DNA from: Zanthoxylum bungeanum
Lineage: Eukaryota; Streptophyta; Magnoliopsida; Sapindales; Rutaceae
Reading direction: 5' to 3'
Length of the DNA stretch: 64,000 nt
NCBI GenBank assembly: GCA_019454045.1
Contig: SKCR01032772.1
Coordinates: forward strand, 248,001 to 312,000
A program made the position numbers and the translations under genes. Below are positions 1-11,860 of the stretch, one piece after another (the stretch's first letter is position 1; the number at the start of each line of letters is the position of its first letter). The notes below the pieces were generated by a model that ran no database searches, was not told the DNA's origin, and saw nothing but the letters and a program-made list of their open reading frames with translations.

Positions 1-351
1 TGTTACGCTTTCATAACACGCACAAGTGCAATACTAGTCTATTCCGCATTATCGATGTCCTGTCTCGATAATACTACGACTATAGATTAATGATTAAACT
101 GTTATTGATTGATACTATCTCATATCTTATAATCCGGAACTAATCATAAGGACTTTTATCATTTATATATTAAAGTAATATAATTACAAAATGATAAAAT
201 ATAATTTCCATTGTCACATAGTTAATTTGTACAAAAACCACAATGTCTTTTACAAATAGTGACGCTATGGGTCATAATTGTCTAACAAGCACGTGCACTG
301 GAGGTTGTGGAAAAAAGAGCAAATGGTGTGGAATGCTGAGCTGACATAGTT
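1..351. other. Intergenic DNA, no gene seen
   Basis: AT-rich sequence with stops in all frames and no recognisable protein, RNA or repeat boundary. It includes a short GC-richer patch with a CACGTG core near 290. Confidence 0.5.
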
Positions 352-600
352 TGTTAGGAAAATATGTTAGATTATATGGTAGGGAATGATGAGGGGAGGG
401 GTACGTTTTTGTGATGTATTTTGGCAGTAAGAAGCTGGGCAACTCCTGAGGGAGTGATATGCTTGTTTGGCTTGTTCGTTTCTATCTTTTCTTGTTTTTC
501 CTATTTCATTAGCTTTATGTATTTCCTTTTGCTTGTTGGAGTTGTAAACAATGGAAAATTGAAATCAATGCAATAGTTATTATCTTTTACTCATTTTACA
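352..600 (+). mobile_element. Possible copia-type LTR remnant
   Basis: The stretch begins TGTTAG and ends TTTTACA. Its 3' part has the character of a copia LTR R/U5 region: a T-rich tract around 480-540 followed by an A-rich segment ending in a short TTTTACTC stretch. No primer-binding site follows it and I found no matching 5-bp duplication at the two ends. It could equally be ordinary AT-rich intergenic DNA, so this is a weak call. Confidence 0.25.
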
Positions 601-866
601 GCTTACGATCCATTTTTGTTCCATTACAACATTCACTCACTGAAGGTCCTATTACAAAGAACATCAAATGTATCAGCAACCCGCGAGACACCCAGACATA
701 AAATTTTACATGCGACAAACACAACATCTCAATATATATATGCAATTCAAGATACGTAATTAAGAAAAAAAAATTATATGGGATAGACGCATCATTTCAG
801 TACCTCAATATGTTGAGGTGGTGTGTCTAATAAATCGATAAAGTAGGCGAGTCTCAAATGAGAGAT

Positions 867-871
867 CTTAT
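867..871. repeat. Target-site duplication CTTAT, left
   Basis: These five bases precede the 5' LTR and recur exactly at 6002-6006 after the 3' LTR. They are the staggered-cut duplication made by the integrase. Confidence 0.9.
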
Positions 872-1269
872 TGTTGAAGACTGCAAAGATGAAAGTCAGC
901 AGCAGATATTGAAAGGAGCTGATGTGGCAACAATGTCAGCATGCCATACAAGAAAACCCAATATCACAGCACATGGCCTCACATATGAGATGGATAAGCT
1001 GACTTGGCAGAACAGCTGTAGTGAAGAATCTCAGCAGATATTGAAGGAACAAATTTGGTTAATGATCAAAGGCTGAGATTGATTCTGTTAACAATATTTG
1101 TTGAGTGTATTTTGTCATTTAGCTTCACGTTTTCTTAGCTAGCTAGGCCCTAGAGTTCTATAAATACATAGCTCTTTCCATTGTATAAAGAAGGTTCCTA
1201 TAATGAAATAGTAGTGTTTCCTTTAGCTGTTCTTTGCCTTATATAAGTTGATTTTTCATAAAATCAAGT
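872..1269 (+). repeat. 5' LTR of the copia element
   Basis: This 398-bp LTR starts TGTTGAAGAC and ends ATCAAGT, without the usual terminal CA. A TATA box (TATAAATA at 1159-1166) marks the likely promoter for the genomic RNA. It is equal in length to the 3' LTR. The differences lie at about 1070 (A here, G in the 3' copy), in the CTAGGCCC/CTAGGCCT motif near 1150, in TACATAG/TACAGAG near 1167, and in GTAGTG/GTGGTG near 1212. Confidence 0.93.
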
Positions 1270-1282
1270 TGGTATCAGAAGC
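1270..1282 (+). other. Primer-binding site, initiator tRNA-Met type
   Basis: TGGTATCAGAAGC lies immediately after the LTR. It matches the 3' end of plant initiator tRNA-Met except for one extra A, and is where minus-strand DNA synthesis is primed. Confidence 0.88.
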
Positions 1283-1291
1283 CACTGAGCT

Positions 1292-4200
1292 ATGGCCAGT
1301 AGCAGCAGTAATGAAACACACATTCATAGAACTTCACAAACCGCACCTCAAAATCTCCAAACAAGTGCCATCGTTTTCACCAACCCAATCAAGCTAAGTC
1401 ACACAAATTTCATGCTATGGAGGTCTCAGGTCATTGCAAGTATTCGTGCAAATGAACTTGAGCACCTCGTTGATGGCACAAGACTTCCTCCAAGTAGAGT
1501 CACTGTGACAAATGATCAAACACAAACAAGTATCACCACACCAAACCCTGAGTATCTACTGTGGAAGAAGCATGATCAAACACTAATGAGTTGGATTCTC
1601 TCAACTCTCAGTGAAGGAGTTCTGAGTGCTGTTGTAGATTGCTCATCTTCTTATGAGGTATGGGCAACTCTAGCAAACCAGTTTGGTGCTAGATCTAGAG
1701 CCAGAATCCTTCACCTCAAAACCCAAATGCAAACCACTCGTAAATGATCACTGTCCATTCATGAATATTACTATAGGATGAAAGCCATATTTAATGATCT
1801 TAGAGCTGCTGGGAACAATATGAGTGATGATGATTTTATACTATGCATAATTACTGGTGTAGGGTCTGAATATGACTCTGTAGTTACCAACATTACCTCT
1901 AGACCTGAAGGAACCTTACCATCTGAAGTCTACAGTATGTTGGTTAGTCAAGAAAGTAGGATCGAGCACAACCATGGTACACCTAACCTTGAGGCCAACT
2001 ACGTCAATATAAGGGGGAATAGGATAAACTGGCAGGGACAAAACATGTTCACTAACAATCATCAAATATTTGGAAGCCAAAATCAAGTGGGGTCAAACTC
2101 TCATGACAAAGGGAAAAGAAAAGCTCTTATGAATGATGATGAATCAAACATTCCAAAAGGACCATGTCAAATATGTCTCAGAAAGAATCACACTGCCTCT
2201 GAATGTTGGTACAGGTACAAGAAAGATTATGTCCCACAAAATAACAGGAGAAGAGAAAGAGGTGTCTACATTGCAGAAGCAGAAAACACAGCTAGAAATG
2301 CATGGTATTTGGACAGCGGAGCAACCAATCATGTGACCAACAATCTGGCCAACCTCAATATGAGCTCAGACTACCAGGGAAATGACAGGCTTGCTGTTGG
2401 AAATGGTGAGAAACTCTTAATTACTCATATTGGTTATTCTATGATTCCTACTCCTAATCCCCACAAACATATACATCTGAAAAACATTCTACATGTTCCT
2501 GCTATCACCAAAAATCTCATAAGCATATCCAAACTTCTTGAAGATAATGATATTCACATTGAGTTTAACAAATATGTCTGTTTGATTAAGGACATTAAGC
2601 TGGGGAGAACTCTGGTGAAATGAGTGGCTAGAGGTGGCCTTTATCAGTTGAAATGCTTGCCTGCTCAAAAGAGTCCAGACAAGTTTCCTTTTAATGCATT
2701 AGTATCCGAGTCAATAAACATTAGTAGTCCTGTGTCTATGTTATCTAGTATGGTCAATCTAGAGTCTTTGAATTGTATGAGTGATTCAAGCACCAGTGAT
2801 GTGAGGAAAATGAATGAAGTGGATTTATGGCATGAGAGACTAGGTCATCCTAACATTAATGCCCTGAAAAGTACACTGATGTCTTGTAATCAATTCAAAA
2901 TCAATAAACTAGATGTTCATTTATTCTGTAGTGCATGCAATATGGAAAGCAAGCCAAACAACCTTTCAAAAGCTCAAAAACAGTTACTCAAAATGCCCTC
3001 GAACTAATACATACTGACCTATGGGGTCATGCACCGATAAACTCCACAAATGGTCACAGATACTACATAACCTTTGTGGATGATAACACCAGATACACAT
3101 GGACCTTCCCCTTAATAGCCAAGTCAGATGCACTTAAAACATTCATTGATTTCAAACAGTCAATAGAAAGAAAATTAGACAGAAAAATCAAAACCCTGCA
3201 ATGTGATATGGGTGGGGAATTTAAGGCATTTGAACCATATCTGTTAAGAGAGGGCATATCATTGAGATACTCGTGCCCTTACACACATGAACAAAATGGA
3301 AAGGTTGAGAGAAAACATAGACACTTGGTTGAGACTGGGTTATCCATGCTGGCTCAAGCCAAGATGCCCCTCAAGTACTGGTGGGAAGCCTTCAGTGCAG
3401 CAACCTATGTAATCAATAGAATCACCTCACCAGTCATAAAAAACAAAACTCCCTTTGAGCTCCTATACACCACCAAACCTGACTACCCTCTCATAAAGGT
3501 ATTTGGATGTGAATGCTTTCCATATCTGAGATCCTACAACAGTCACAAATTTGACTTTCACACTAGTAAATGTGTCTTTCTAGGAGTGAGTAATAGGCAT
3601 AAAGGTTTTGTGTGTCTTCATCATACAGGAAGAATCTATATCTCTGCTAGTGTCAAGTTCAATGAACTCTCATTTCCATTTTCAAATGACCCGAAATTCA
3701 TGAGTCAAGAGTCATCAGGTCTGAAACATGCTTCACTGCTAAGTAACTTCCACATTGTCAACATTCCAATTAATAACAATCAGTCACATGAGCAGACAAG
3801 ACATGATATAAACACCTCTGGTGATCCTGAATCCAGCAGCAACTCTGAATGCAACATGCCTGACTCACCACACCATCAAGACGCAGACCCAAACACCTCT
3901 CAGAACTTACCAAACATCTCACAGCTTGAAAGACTTGAACCTCAAATACAAAACCAAGCACCAGAAAATAGCCTTTCCACTCATCCTATGATAACAAGGA
4001 GTAAATCAGGGATTTTCAAACCAAAAGTATATCACACCAGCAATGAAACATCAACAGAAACTCCAAGAACCATCACAGAAGCTCTAAATGATCCAAAATG
4101 GAGAAAAGCTATGCAAGATGAGTTCACTGCTCTTTCCAACAACAAGACATGGACTCTTGTTCCATATGAACCAGACATCAAATTGGTTGGGAACAAATGG

Positions 4201-5808
4201 ATTTTCAAGGTAAAATTGAACTCTGATGGATCCCTAAACAAATACAAGGCTAGACTAGTGGCAAAAGGGTTTTAACAAACTCCTGGACTTGACTTCAAGG
4301 AAACATTCAGCCCTGTGATAAAGGCTTCCACCATCAGGATAATTTTAAGTTTAGCAGTATGCAATGATTGGATTCTGAGACAAGTTGACATCAATAATGC
4401 ATTCTTAAATGAGGACTTGACAGAAACAGTGCACATGCCACAACCAGAAGGTTTTGAAGACAAAGCAAGACCTAATCATGTGTGCAAATTGAAGAATGCC
4501 TTATATGGCCTAAGAAAAACACCAAGGGCGTGGTTTGATAAGCTAAATGGTGCATTAATATCTTGGGATTTTAAGTGTTCGAGAAGTGACAACTCACTAT
4601 TTTTCAAGAAGAACACCACTGATATAATTCTGATTCTGATATATGTGGATGACATTGTAATCACAGGAAGTAGCACTAAACAAGTTGAAGATATAGAAGA
4701 GAAACTCAGCAACACCTTTGCCCTGAAAGACTTGGGAGATCTCAGCTACTTCCTTGGAATTGAAGTAACCAGAACCGAGAACTCTTTGACATTGTGCCAA
4801 TCCAAATACATTCAAGAGCTCCTCAACAAGGTAGACATGACTGATTGTAGAGGGATAGATACCCCATTGAGCACTGTTGAGAAGCTAACAAAAGAAGAAG
4901 GAAATAAGTTTAAGGATAAAACTCTATACATGAGCCTTATAGGAAGTTTACAGTATGCTATTCTAACGAGACCTGAACTTGCCTTTGCTGTTAACAAGCT
5001 CAGCCAGTTCATCGCAGAACCTCATTACCCTCACTGGTTAGCCTGTAAAAGAATACTCAGGTATCTAAAGTCCACAACCAATTATGGGTTGTCCTTCAAT
5101 AAATCAAAAGCTCTAGATATTGTAGCTTACACAGATGCCGACTGGGGTTGTGACCTTGATGATAGAAGATCAGTTAGTGCTTATTGTGTATTTCTGGCTG
5201 GAAATTTAGTTGCTTGGAGCTCAAAGAAACAAGATGTTGTATCAAGATCGAGTGCAGAGTCTGAATATAGAGCAATGACACTCTGCTGCACTGAGATAAC
5301 TTGGATATGCTCTTTAATGAAGGAACTAAACATCAAACTGGAGAACACACCTCTGATACTTAGTGACAGCACAAGTGCTGCTGCTATAGCTGCAAATCCA
5401 GTGTATCATTTAAAGACCAAGCACATTGAAATTGAATTACACTTTGTGAGAGACAAAGTAGCAAATGAAGAAATAGATATCAGCTTCATAGCAAGTAGAG
5501 ATCAGATTGCTGACGTGCTCACAAAGGCACTACCCTTTCACAAATTCAACATGTTCAGAGACAAACTCAAGGTCAGAGATAAGACCTTAAGTTTGAGAGA
5601 GGGTGTTGAAGACTGCAAAGATGAAAGTCAGCAGCAGATATTGAAAGGAGCTGATGTGGCAACAATGTCAGCATGCCATACAAGAAAACCCAATATCACA
5701 GCACATGGCCTCACATATGAGATGGATAAGCTGACTTGGCAGAACAGCTGTAGTGAAGAATCTCAGCAGATATTGAAGGAACAAATTTGGTTAATGATCA
5801 AGGGCTGA
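1292..5808 (+). pseudogene. Copia gag-pol polyprotein, interrupted
   Basis: The reading frame starts at ATG 1292, ten bases past the primer site. Gag begins with the copia-type N-terminal region (about 1380-1740) and carries a CX2CX4HX4C zinc knuckle near 2165-2206. The protease motif WYLDSGATNH lies near 2300-2335. The integrase zinc-binding HERLGHPN and CSAC motifs are at about 2830-2940, and the catalytic D-D-E region starts with LIHTDLWG near 3005 and includes EQNGKVERKH near 3290. Reverse transcriptase has FLN near 4400 and YVDD at 4642-4653. RNase H shows YTDADWG near 5130 and SSAESEYRAM near 5250. In-frame stops occur at 1745-1747, 2621-2623 and 4273-4275, and a frameshift lies between about 2935 and 3000. 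The last frame stays open through the 3' LTR boundary to a stop at 5806-5808. Not functional as it stands. Confidence 0.93.
5592..5603 (+). other. Polypurine tract of the copia element
   Basis: A purine-rich run ending GAGAGAGGG directly precedes the 3' LTR. This is the usual primer for plus-strand synthesis. Confidence 0.8.
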
Positions 5809-6001
5809 GATTGATTCTGTTAACAATATTTGTTGAGTGTATTTTGTCATTTAGCTTCACGTTTTCTTAGCTAGCTAGGCCTTAGAGTTCTATAAATACA
5901 GAGCTCTTTCCATTGTATAAAGAAGGTTCCTATAATGAAATAGTGGTGTTTCCTTTAGCTGTTCTTTGCCTTATATAAGTTGATTTTTCATAAAATCAAG
6001 T
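5604..6001 (+). repeat. 3' LTR of the copia element
   Basis: This is a 398-bp copy of the 5' LTR with four substitutions and no length change. It is followed at once by the CTTAT duplication. About the first 205 bp are also covered by the open end of the polyprotein frame. Confidence 0.93.
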
Positions 6002-6556
6002 CTTATTGCATAAATTTTTTTATTTTATAATCTTTTTAAATTTAAAATTTTGAACTCTATATTTAAGACCCACATATTCTACCAAATAAAATAGTAAGAT
6101 TTATTACACGCCAACTGATGCAAGTATTTCTCCCCAAACTAACTTGTATAATGCCACGTTAGGGATTTATATGTGCCCGAAACCAACAAGAAGATCGTAC
6201 ACGTTAAGTGCTGATGGTGGGGACGATGTGGTGTTGTAGCAGGACATGACATTATAAGCCAAGAGCAACATCGTCACCATTTCGTAAGATGATGGTCATA
6301 AATTCTACCAAAAACAGTCAAGGATCTTTTTCGTGGGAAGTGAAACCTAATATCAAAACCTAACACAGCAAATGCTCCATCTGTGAAATCTGATCCCATT
6401 TTGGACATTAACACAAGATTTTCTTTGTTTTCTAGTTCTACTACAGTATAATCTCTGCAGTAGTTTTATAATATTATGCCAAAATAGACACATTATATCA
6501 GTAAGTATCAGTAAAGAATTTCACTGTAAATTTGTCAATATTTCTTGAATTAAATT

Positions 6557-6735
6557 ATTTTTCTTTGGAAACGTTGGAAATCTCACAGTCAAATCACATG
6601 ACTCGAACTTAAACGGAATAGATAAAATTCTCACTGCCCCATGCTCTTACAAAGAAATACACATCTAGACTCGAACACATGATCTAACAACCAAATTCTA
6701 ATCCATTTGCCACCAAACCACATCATTTGGGGGCA
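6557..6735 (-). mobile_element. Degenerate tRNA-derived SINE (SINE-1 family)
   Basis: The segment aligns by eye along its length with the better-preserved copies at 34840-35017 and 55136-55313. It starts with a T-rich run and a GGAAACGTTGGAAA-like motif, then has a diverged CTTAAACGGA block, a CTCTTACAA motif, and a box-B-like ACTCGAACAC. Target duplications are no longer clear. It sits about 340 bp downstream of the bHLH stop codon, in the 3' flank. Confidence 0.6.
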
Positions 6736-7074
6736 TTCTCGAATTAAAATACACTGACATTAACTACAAGTGTTAATGTCAGAAATTCATAACACTCTTG
6801 GATTAATCACTATGATAATGATATCAGAACATTAGTAATCTATGATCTATAATATTAATATATCATTGACACGAAAACATTAATAAAATATTGGCAATAT
6901 TTAAAATCTAGTGTCAATAATTTATGTTACTAACGGAAGAATCATCAACAATTATCACGAACTGCCAAAGATACCCCTCTCTTCATTTTCCTATTTTTAG
7001 GGTTCATGCAAGTACACAAAACACACACACCATCATTACACAAGGGGAAAAAAACATACATGAGTAATTTAAAT

Positions 7075-8729
7075 TCAAAGGGACCTGTGTTGGTCAAGGT
7101 TATTGATATTGTTTCTTTGTCTCTTCACACTCCCAGAAGAAGACTCATCACCAGAAGCCTTCTCCATCACTACTTTCAATGCTTCTTGGATTGAGCTTAT
7201 ACAATATTGCTGCTGCTGCTCTTGATGTTTTTGTTGCTCACTGCCACTGCTACTTGAATAATTTTCTTCTCCAGTGATGAACAAAACATTCTTCACACGT
7301 CCACCAAGTGTTGTGATTTCAGCTTTTAGAGTTCTCAAATGTAAGGCGTTCAATGTGTTTATAATGTCAGGCAAGAGATCCGACCTGTCTTGGCAACAAA
7401 GTGAAGCTTTAATCACAAACTTACCATTATCCTCGCCGGATGCATCTACGGTTAGCTCATCCATTTCGGTCGGTACCGGACTCGTTTCCGCAATCAATGA
7501 AGTCTGCCGCTCTAGCTCCTTCATGTGTTGGATTACTTCGGCTAGCAATGATGCTTTGTCAGTCTGTGTGTGTATATATATAACCAAAACAATGTCAGCT
7601 TCATTAATAATGCACGTATTCAAATGCACCACAAGAATAGGAGCTTTGTCTCTCTTTATTTCTTTTTCAATAGCTGGTTAGTTCCTCTTATCAAGTCGTT
7701 TGAACGATACCAATGCTTATCTCTTATATTGATCCAGTACCCAACACAAATTTAACTCAGTGTGATTCAACTCTTATTGCCTTTTGGCATTTTTCTTAAA
7801 TTTCTCCTCAAAACTACCACTAGACTCCGAAGAACAAGCCAAAAAACGAAACAAATTTTCCCTTAAATTTGCTATCAAAAAAAGAAAAGTAAAGAAATGT
7901 AACCATATAATATTGTCTTCGATTGCATATTAGAAAGATCGATAGAGATCTTCATTATATATATATGAGGAGAAAAAGCTGATTAATCGGCGATTAGTCA
8001 CAAATAGCTATTCCATCCATTTTACAAAACAAAAAGGGCATACAGAAGGGTTATCACATGATACCCCAATATATAATAATATACACCATGTTGTACGCGT
8101 GAGGATTTATAAGGGTTTTTTGTTTTAATCAATTTAATTTAATTTTTATTTTAATTGATGATACTTACTTTGGTTGTGCTGGGGAGTAAGCTGCGGAGCT
8201 TAGCAAGATGGTTGTTAATTCTTTCTCTTCGTCTCCTCTCAGCTTCACTGTGGCTTTTAGAAGCAGCAAGGGCCTTAGCATCCATGATTTCTTGAGCAGT
8301 CATTTTGTCCAATTCAGCTTGTAGACCAAAGGGGGCTGAACTGGGTTGATGAACCATCGGTCCAAGAGTGTCAGAAATAATCCTCAGATGATCATGGATT
8401 GATGAACCATCATATGCGAACTGTAGGGCGCCAGGTGCCCTTCTGTTGATCAAACTCCCATATGATGCTGTAGGTGGAGCAGGAGGAGGAGGGAGCAGAA
8501 ATGGGTCGGGTGCTTCACGAATCGGGTTTGGACCTAAGTGGCCGGCCGGGCTGAATGAGTGAACCTGAGTGAAAGACCACGGTAGGATTGGTGAAACTTC
8601 AGGGATATGAATAGTTTGCTGCTGCATCTGAACTTGTTGTTGATGAAGAAACAGCTGTTCTTGGTAGCCTTGTATGTTATGAATAGTTTGTGAACACTGC
8701 CCTTGATCGTCGTCCTTCAAACCGCACAT
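7075..8729 (-). CDS. bHLH transcription factor, TMO5/T5L1 (bHLH30)-like, two exons
   Basis: Exon 1 is 8169-8729 and exon 2 is 7075-7563 on the minus strand. The 605-bp intron has a GTAAGT donor and a CAG acceptor, and both junctions are phase 0. The spliced product is 349 residues. The basic region at about 159-170 keeps H160, E164 and R168, the H-E-R signature of E-box/G-box binding bHLH proteins. Helix 1 ends exon 1 and helix 2 (TDKASLLAEVIQHM) opens exon 2. An ACT-like region with GGRVKNVLFITG spans about 235-284, and a final YCISSIQEALKVVMEK block lies at 307-322. The N-terminus is Gln- and Pro-rich. Length and C-terminal architecture fit the Arabidopsis TMO5/T5L1 group. Those proteins pair with LHW-type bHLHs to promote vascular cell divisions and cytokinin production. 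Role here is inferred from family. The ATG at 8729 is the first in frame of a long exon. Both exons are intact. Confidence 0.9.
7564..8168 (-). other. Intron of the bHLH gene
   Basis: It is bounded on the minus strand by GTAAGTAT at its 5' end and a T-rich TATACACACACAG acceptor. Removing it joins the bHLH loop (STTK to TDKASL) without shifting frame, as in related genes of this family. It is AT-rich and holds no other feature that I can see. Confidence 0.88.
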
Positions 8730-9100
8730 GATTATTTTGATATGTTACATATGAAGAAAAATAAACTGATTGATTTTTCAGTGGTCACTTGTGGTGGTGG
8801 TGAGCTCCTTTACTTTCTTCAATATTCTTAATTCATCACTGTAGCTATCTTGGGTTGTGAGGATCTTTTTATTTTGATTTATTATATAATTTATGCAGCA
8901 CAAAGTTAATATCGAGCTGCTTGTATAAATTAAGATTACTTTTGTTGCTTGGTGATTGGTTCAAAGTGTATAATTACACTCTTGTGTACAAGATGTGGGA
9001 GAGAGAAAGAGAGAGTAGAAGATGGGAAACACAAAAACAAACACAGTGAACACACAACGCACAGATTATCGTCGACCAAAGACCAAGAAAAGATTGGTAT
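8730..9100 (-). promoter_or_regulatory. Putative promoter and 5' leader of the bHLH gene
   Basis: On the minus strand a TATATAAT-like motif at about 8882-8890 lies some 155 bp before the start codon. A CT-rich stretch (GA-rich on the plus strand, 8998-9022) lies further upstream. Both are common in plant core promoters. No transcript evidence is available, so the exact start is unknown. Confidence 0.3.
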
Positions 9101-11650
9101 ACTTTCATATCATGTTAAAACCTTAGCATAGCTAGCTAAACAAACCCACCTTTTTTTTAACATAAGGATACTGGGTAATTTCAAAGGGACAAGAATGTTC
9201 TTTTTTATTTTTTCCTCTCTTGATTTCTTTTAATATTATCAATGAATTATATGTCACATATAATTAAATTATCGCATTAGAAAAGAAAAAAAAAGGAAGA
9301 AAAAGAAGATTTTAATTCATTTAAGAGATCAAAACTTAGACAAGTGTATAAACTCCACCACGCATACAAATCATAACATTCACGTACTAAATCTCATGAT
9401 ATCCTCCCTTTAAACAGCGTCACCCTAGGGCACCCACCCTTTTCTTATATATATATATTGCTTTTTTGATTTTATAGCTTATAGAGTATTGTATAGCCAA
9501 GTCTCGGTCAAGCACAAGCTCAGCCCCACGTTCTTCCATACTCTTGGCTATTTCCATGCCACCCTTTCTGCTTCCCCAAGACCATGTAATCATTGTGTCT
9601 TGGAACGCACTCCATGTCTCTCTCTCTCTATATCTCTCCATTTCCATTAATTACTTTCTTTCTTGGGTTTCAGTTACATGTGTTCAATGTACGAGAGAAT
9701 TGAGTACCAAGAAACTCAATTAAACGGGTTTTGCAGAAGTTAATTATCAACTAATTAAATGTAGGGATTAGAGAAGTTATTGGCATGGATCGGTGGATAG
9801 CTTAGAAAATTAGCCTAGATTAGAGAGACAGCCAGCGGCAGCAGCTGCGTGCGTTTTCCCAAGGAGCTAGCTTTAACCATAACTCAAAATTTGATTAATT
9901 GTCAAAATGAAAAACCCATTTTTTTTTTCCAATTTGGGGTTCAACTGTAATTATAAGAAATTGGTAATGCGTATGTGGGTTTCAGGTTAGATTTGACTGC
10001 TAGAACTTACAAATGCCAAGAAGGCTATGGAACTAATACAGTTGTATGAAAGTCATAAACAGCTTGGTTAAAAACAAAAATCATTAAACCAACTTACCTC
10101 CCATTCCCATTCTAAAATGGGAAAAATAAAATTTCTAGGATGTAATAGTGTAATAATCTAATAATATTTTATTATGCATGTTAATATATTAAAAAACTAT
10201 CAAATAAATGATAGTTATATATATTTGATACAATTATGTATGTAATGTGTTTATTAGTTTGTGATAACAAGTCATCCTTATCTCTTTTATATTAAATAAT
10301 TACTCTCTTAAAATGGACTCAAAACTTATGTAATTTACCACTAAATGATTGGAAGAAAATATTATTCACAATGCACCAGAGGAATTTGATTTCCACTACT
10401 GGATAGCTTCCATTTTTTTTCTCTTGACCTAACTAGATTGATTAACAATCAAGATATATATGAACTAGAATTATAAAATATCAAAACCCAACAAGCACAT
10501 TTGCAATGTCTCCCATGGTGCTACTAATTCTTCATATCTTTCGTACGGAGTCTTTCTTTTTACCTAACTAATAGATCAGTCACTAGCTAGGCACTGTCAT
10601 ATAATTTTCTTTCTATGTGGATCATACTAATTGCTTTTGCTTGTGACGAAGCTTAGAGAAGTATTATTATTATTTTAAGAAGTCTTTTTGTCTGTGGTCA
10701 CACGCATGGGTGCATTGGCCCCCATTGTTTTATTATCCTTTCATCTTTTGTGTACCTTTTATAAGTTATTGTGGGTTTTTTAAAATACCCTATTCAACAT
10801 TTGATGATAGCTGCACCACCACTAACATTTTCCACGAGAAGCTCCCACTTTTGTAATTTTGTTTGTAGGGTTTATGATGACATCAGTTCAACGTTTTCAT
10901 GACGTTTCGTTTCATTACGCCATTTTAATTTCCCAAAAGCATCTTATTAATTACTTGCTTCTGGCTTTATTATGATTAGGGTGTTTGAATTCATCCCGTA
11001 TTTGTTACCAAAGCAAATACCAAATAAAAAGTACTTTTAATAATTTAAAAGGAATTTTCTACAACTACCCCTTAATTTGAGTACATTTATAAGAGGTTTG
11101 TATAACAAAAAAGGGAATAAAATAAGAGAAGAAAATGGAAAATAAAGAGTTTATAAGTGTACACTAGATACTTATATTAAATAGAAAAAACAATGCTTGA
11201 CCTTGACCTTGGGCTTGGATGTGTGTGGTTGGATTATTGGCTTGACTTAGGATTAATAAATATATTTAATTAATCAAAAGATGGGCCTTCCGCTCTTGTG
11301 ATTCTTTAAGTGTCTTGCTTTAAAATATTTTTTTCATTTAAACCAACACAACTCTTCATGATTAACTAAAAAATGTTTGGGTTGTGTTTGATAAATACAA
11401 CACTTCATCAATAACACTTTTTTCCTTATTATTCTATATAAATATAACATAAAACATCAATGAAGATCATTGAAGAATTCCATTTTCAAATACAAATCAT
11501 TCTGATCTTTGAAAACAAACACCGAGTAAATTCGCCAGGGGTCGAAACTTCAGTGCAGAATTTTGACTTTCAGATTATTGAATCTTAGTGGCAGACGTCC
11601 ATCGAACTACACACACATGGTATGGGTGAATTTCTGCTATAGAACATAGC
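9101..11650. other. Intergenic DNA upstream of the bHLH gene
   Basis: About 2.5 kb of AT-rich sequence without a recognisable gene or transposon. A 75-codon minus-strand frame at 9420-9647 begins in a CT-repeat and resembles nothing I know, so I do not call it a gene. Distal regulatory DNA of the bHLH gene could lie here. Confidence 0.5.
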
Positions 11651-11665
11651 ATTATATGCTAACCT

Positions 11666-11845
11666 AGTCCTCAAGAGACGTGACTTAGTGGTGTAAGGCT
11701 CAGGATCTCACCTTAAGGTCCTGAGTTCGAATCCAATGAGTGCGTTTCTTGTAAGAGTTTGAGACAATCGGAGGGTTTTATCCGCTCCGCTTAAGCCCAG
11801 AAGGGGTAGTTTGGCGGCAAAATTTTCCAACGATTCCAATAAAAA
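11666..11845 (+). mobile_element. tRNA-derived SINE, SINE-1 family copy A
   Basis: This is a non-autonomous retroelement with a tRNA-like head. A box-A-like TGACTTAGTGG lies near 11690 and a box B ending GAGTTCGAATCC near 11733. The family body (TTGTAAGAGTTTGAGACA, CCGCTTAAGCCC, TTTGGCGGCAAAATTT) follows, with an A-rich end. It is flanked by a 15-bp duplication with two mismatches (ATTATATGCTAACCT at 11651-11665 and ATTATACACTAACCT at 11846-11860). The length of 180 bp matches copies C and D. Mobilisation would depend on a LINE-encoded enzyme. Confidence 0.87.
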
Positions 11846-11860
11846 ATTATACACTAACCT

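Larger units (their letters stand above)
867..6006 (+). mobile_element. Complete Ty1/copia LTR retrotransposon, coding region broken
   Basis: Two 398-bp LTRs (872-1269 and 5604-6001) enclose gag, protease, integrase, reverse transcriptase and RNase H in the copia order. The element is bounded by an exact 5-bp target-site duplication, CTTAT, at 867-871 and 6002-6006. A primer-binding site beginning TGGTATCAGA (1270-1279), as expected for initiator tRNA-Met, follows the 5' LTR directly. A purine-rich tract (GAGAGAGGG) ends just before the 3' LTR. The LTRs differ at four positions, all substitutions, so the insertion is recent. The coding region carries three in-frame stops and one frameshift, so this copy probably moved with proteins supplied by a relative. 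The compact size fits small copia lineages such as Ale, but I did not establish the lineage. Confidence 0.95.

Noticed and set aside
858..1076. Open frame in the 5' LTR
   Set aside because: It is the LTR copy of the polyprotein tail and has no pol upstream. It is not a separate gene.
9420..9647. 75-codon minus-strand frame upstream of the bHLH gene
   Set aside because: It begins in a CT-repeat (MEMERYRERE), ends in AT-rich sequence, and resembles no family I know. There is no sign of exon junctions. It is likely chance.
11690..11740. Possible tRNA gene (box A and box B)
   Set aside because: The tRNA-like head does not fold as a complete cloverleaf by inspection and it continues into a repeated body with an A-rich tail and target duplication. 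It is a SINE.
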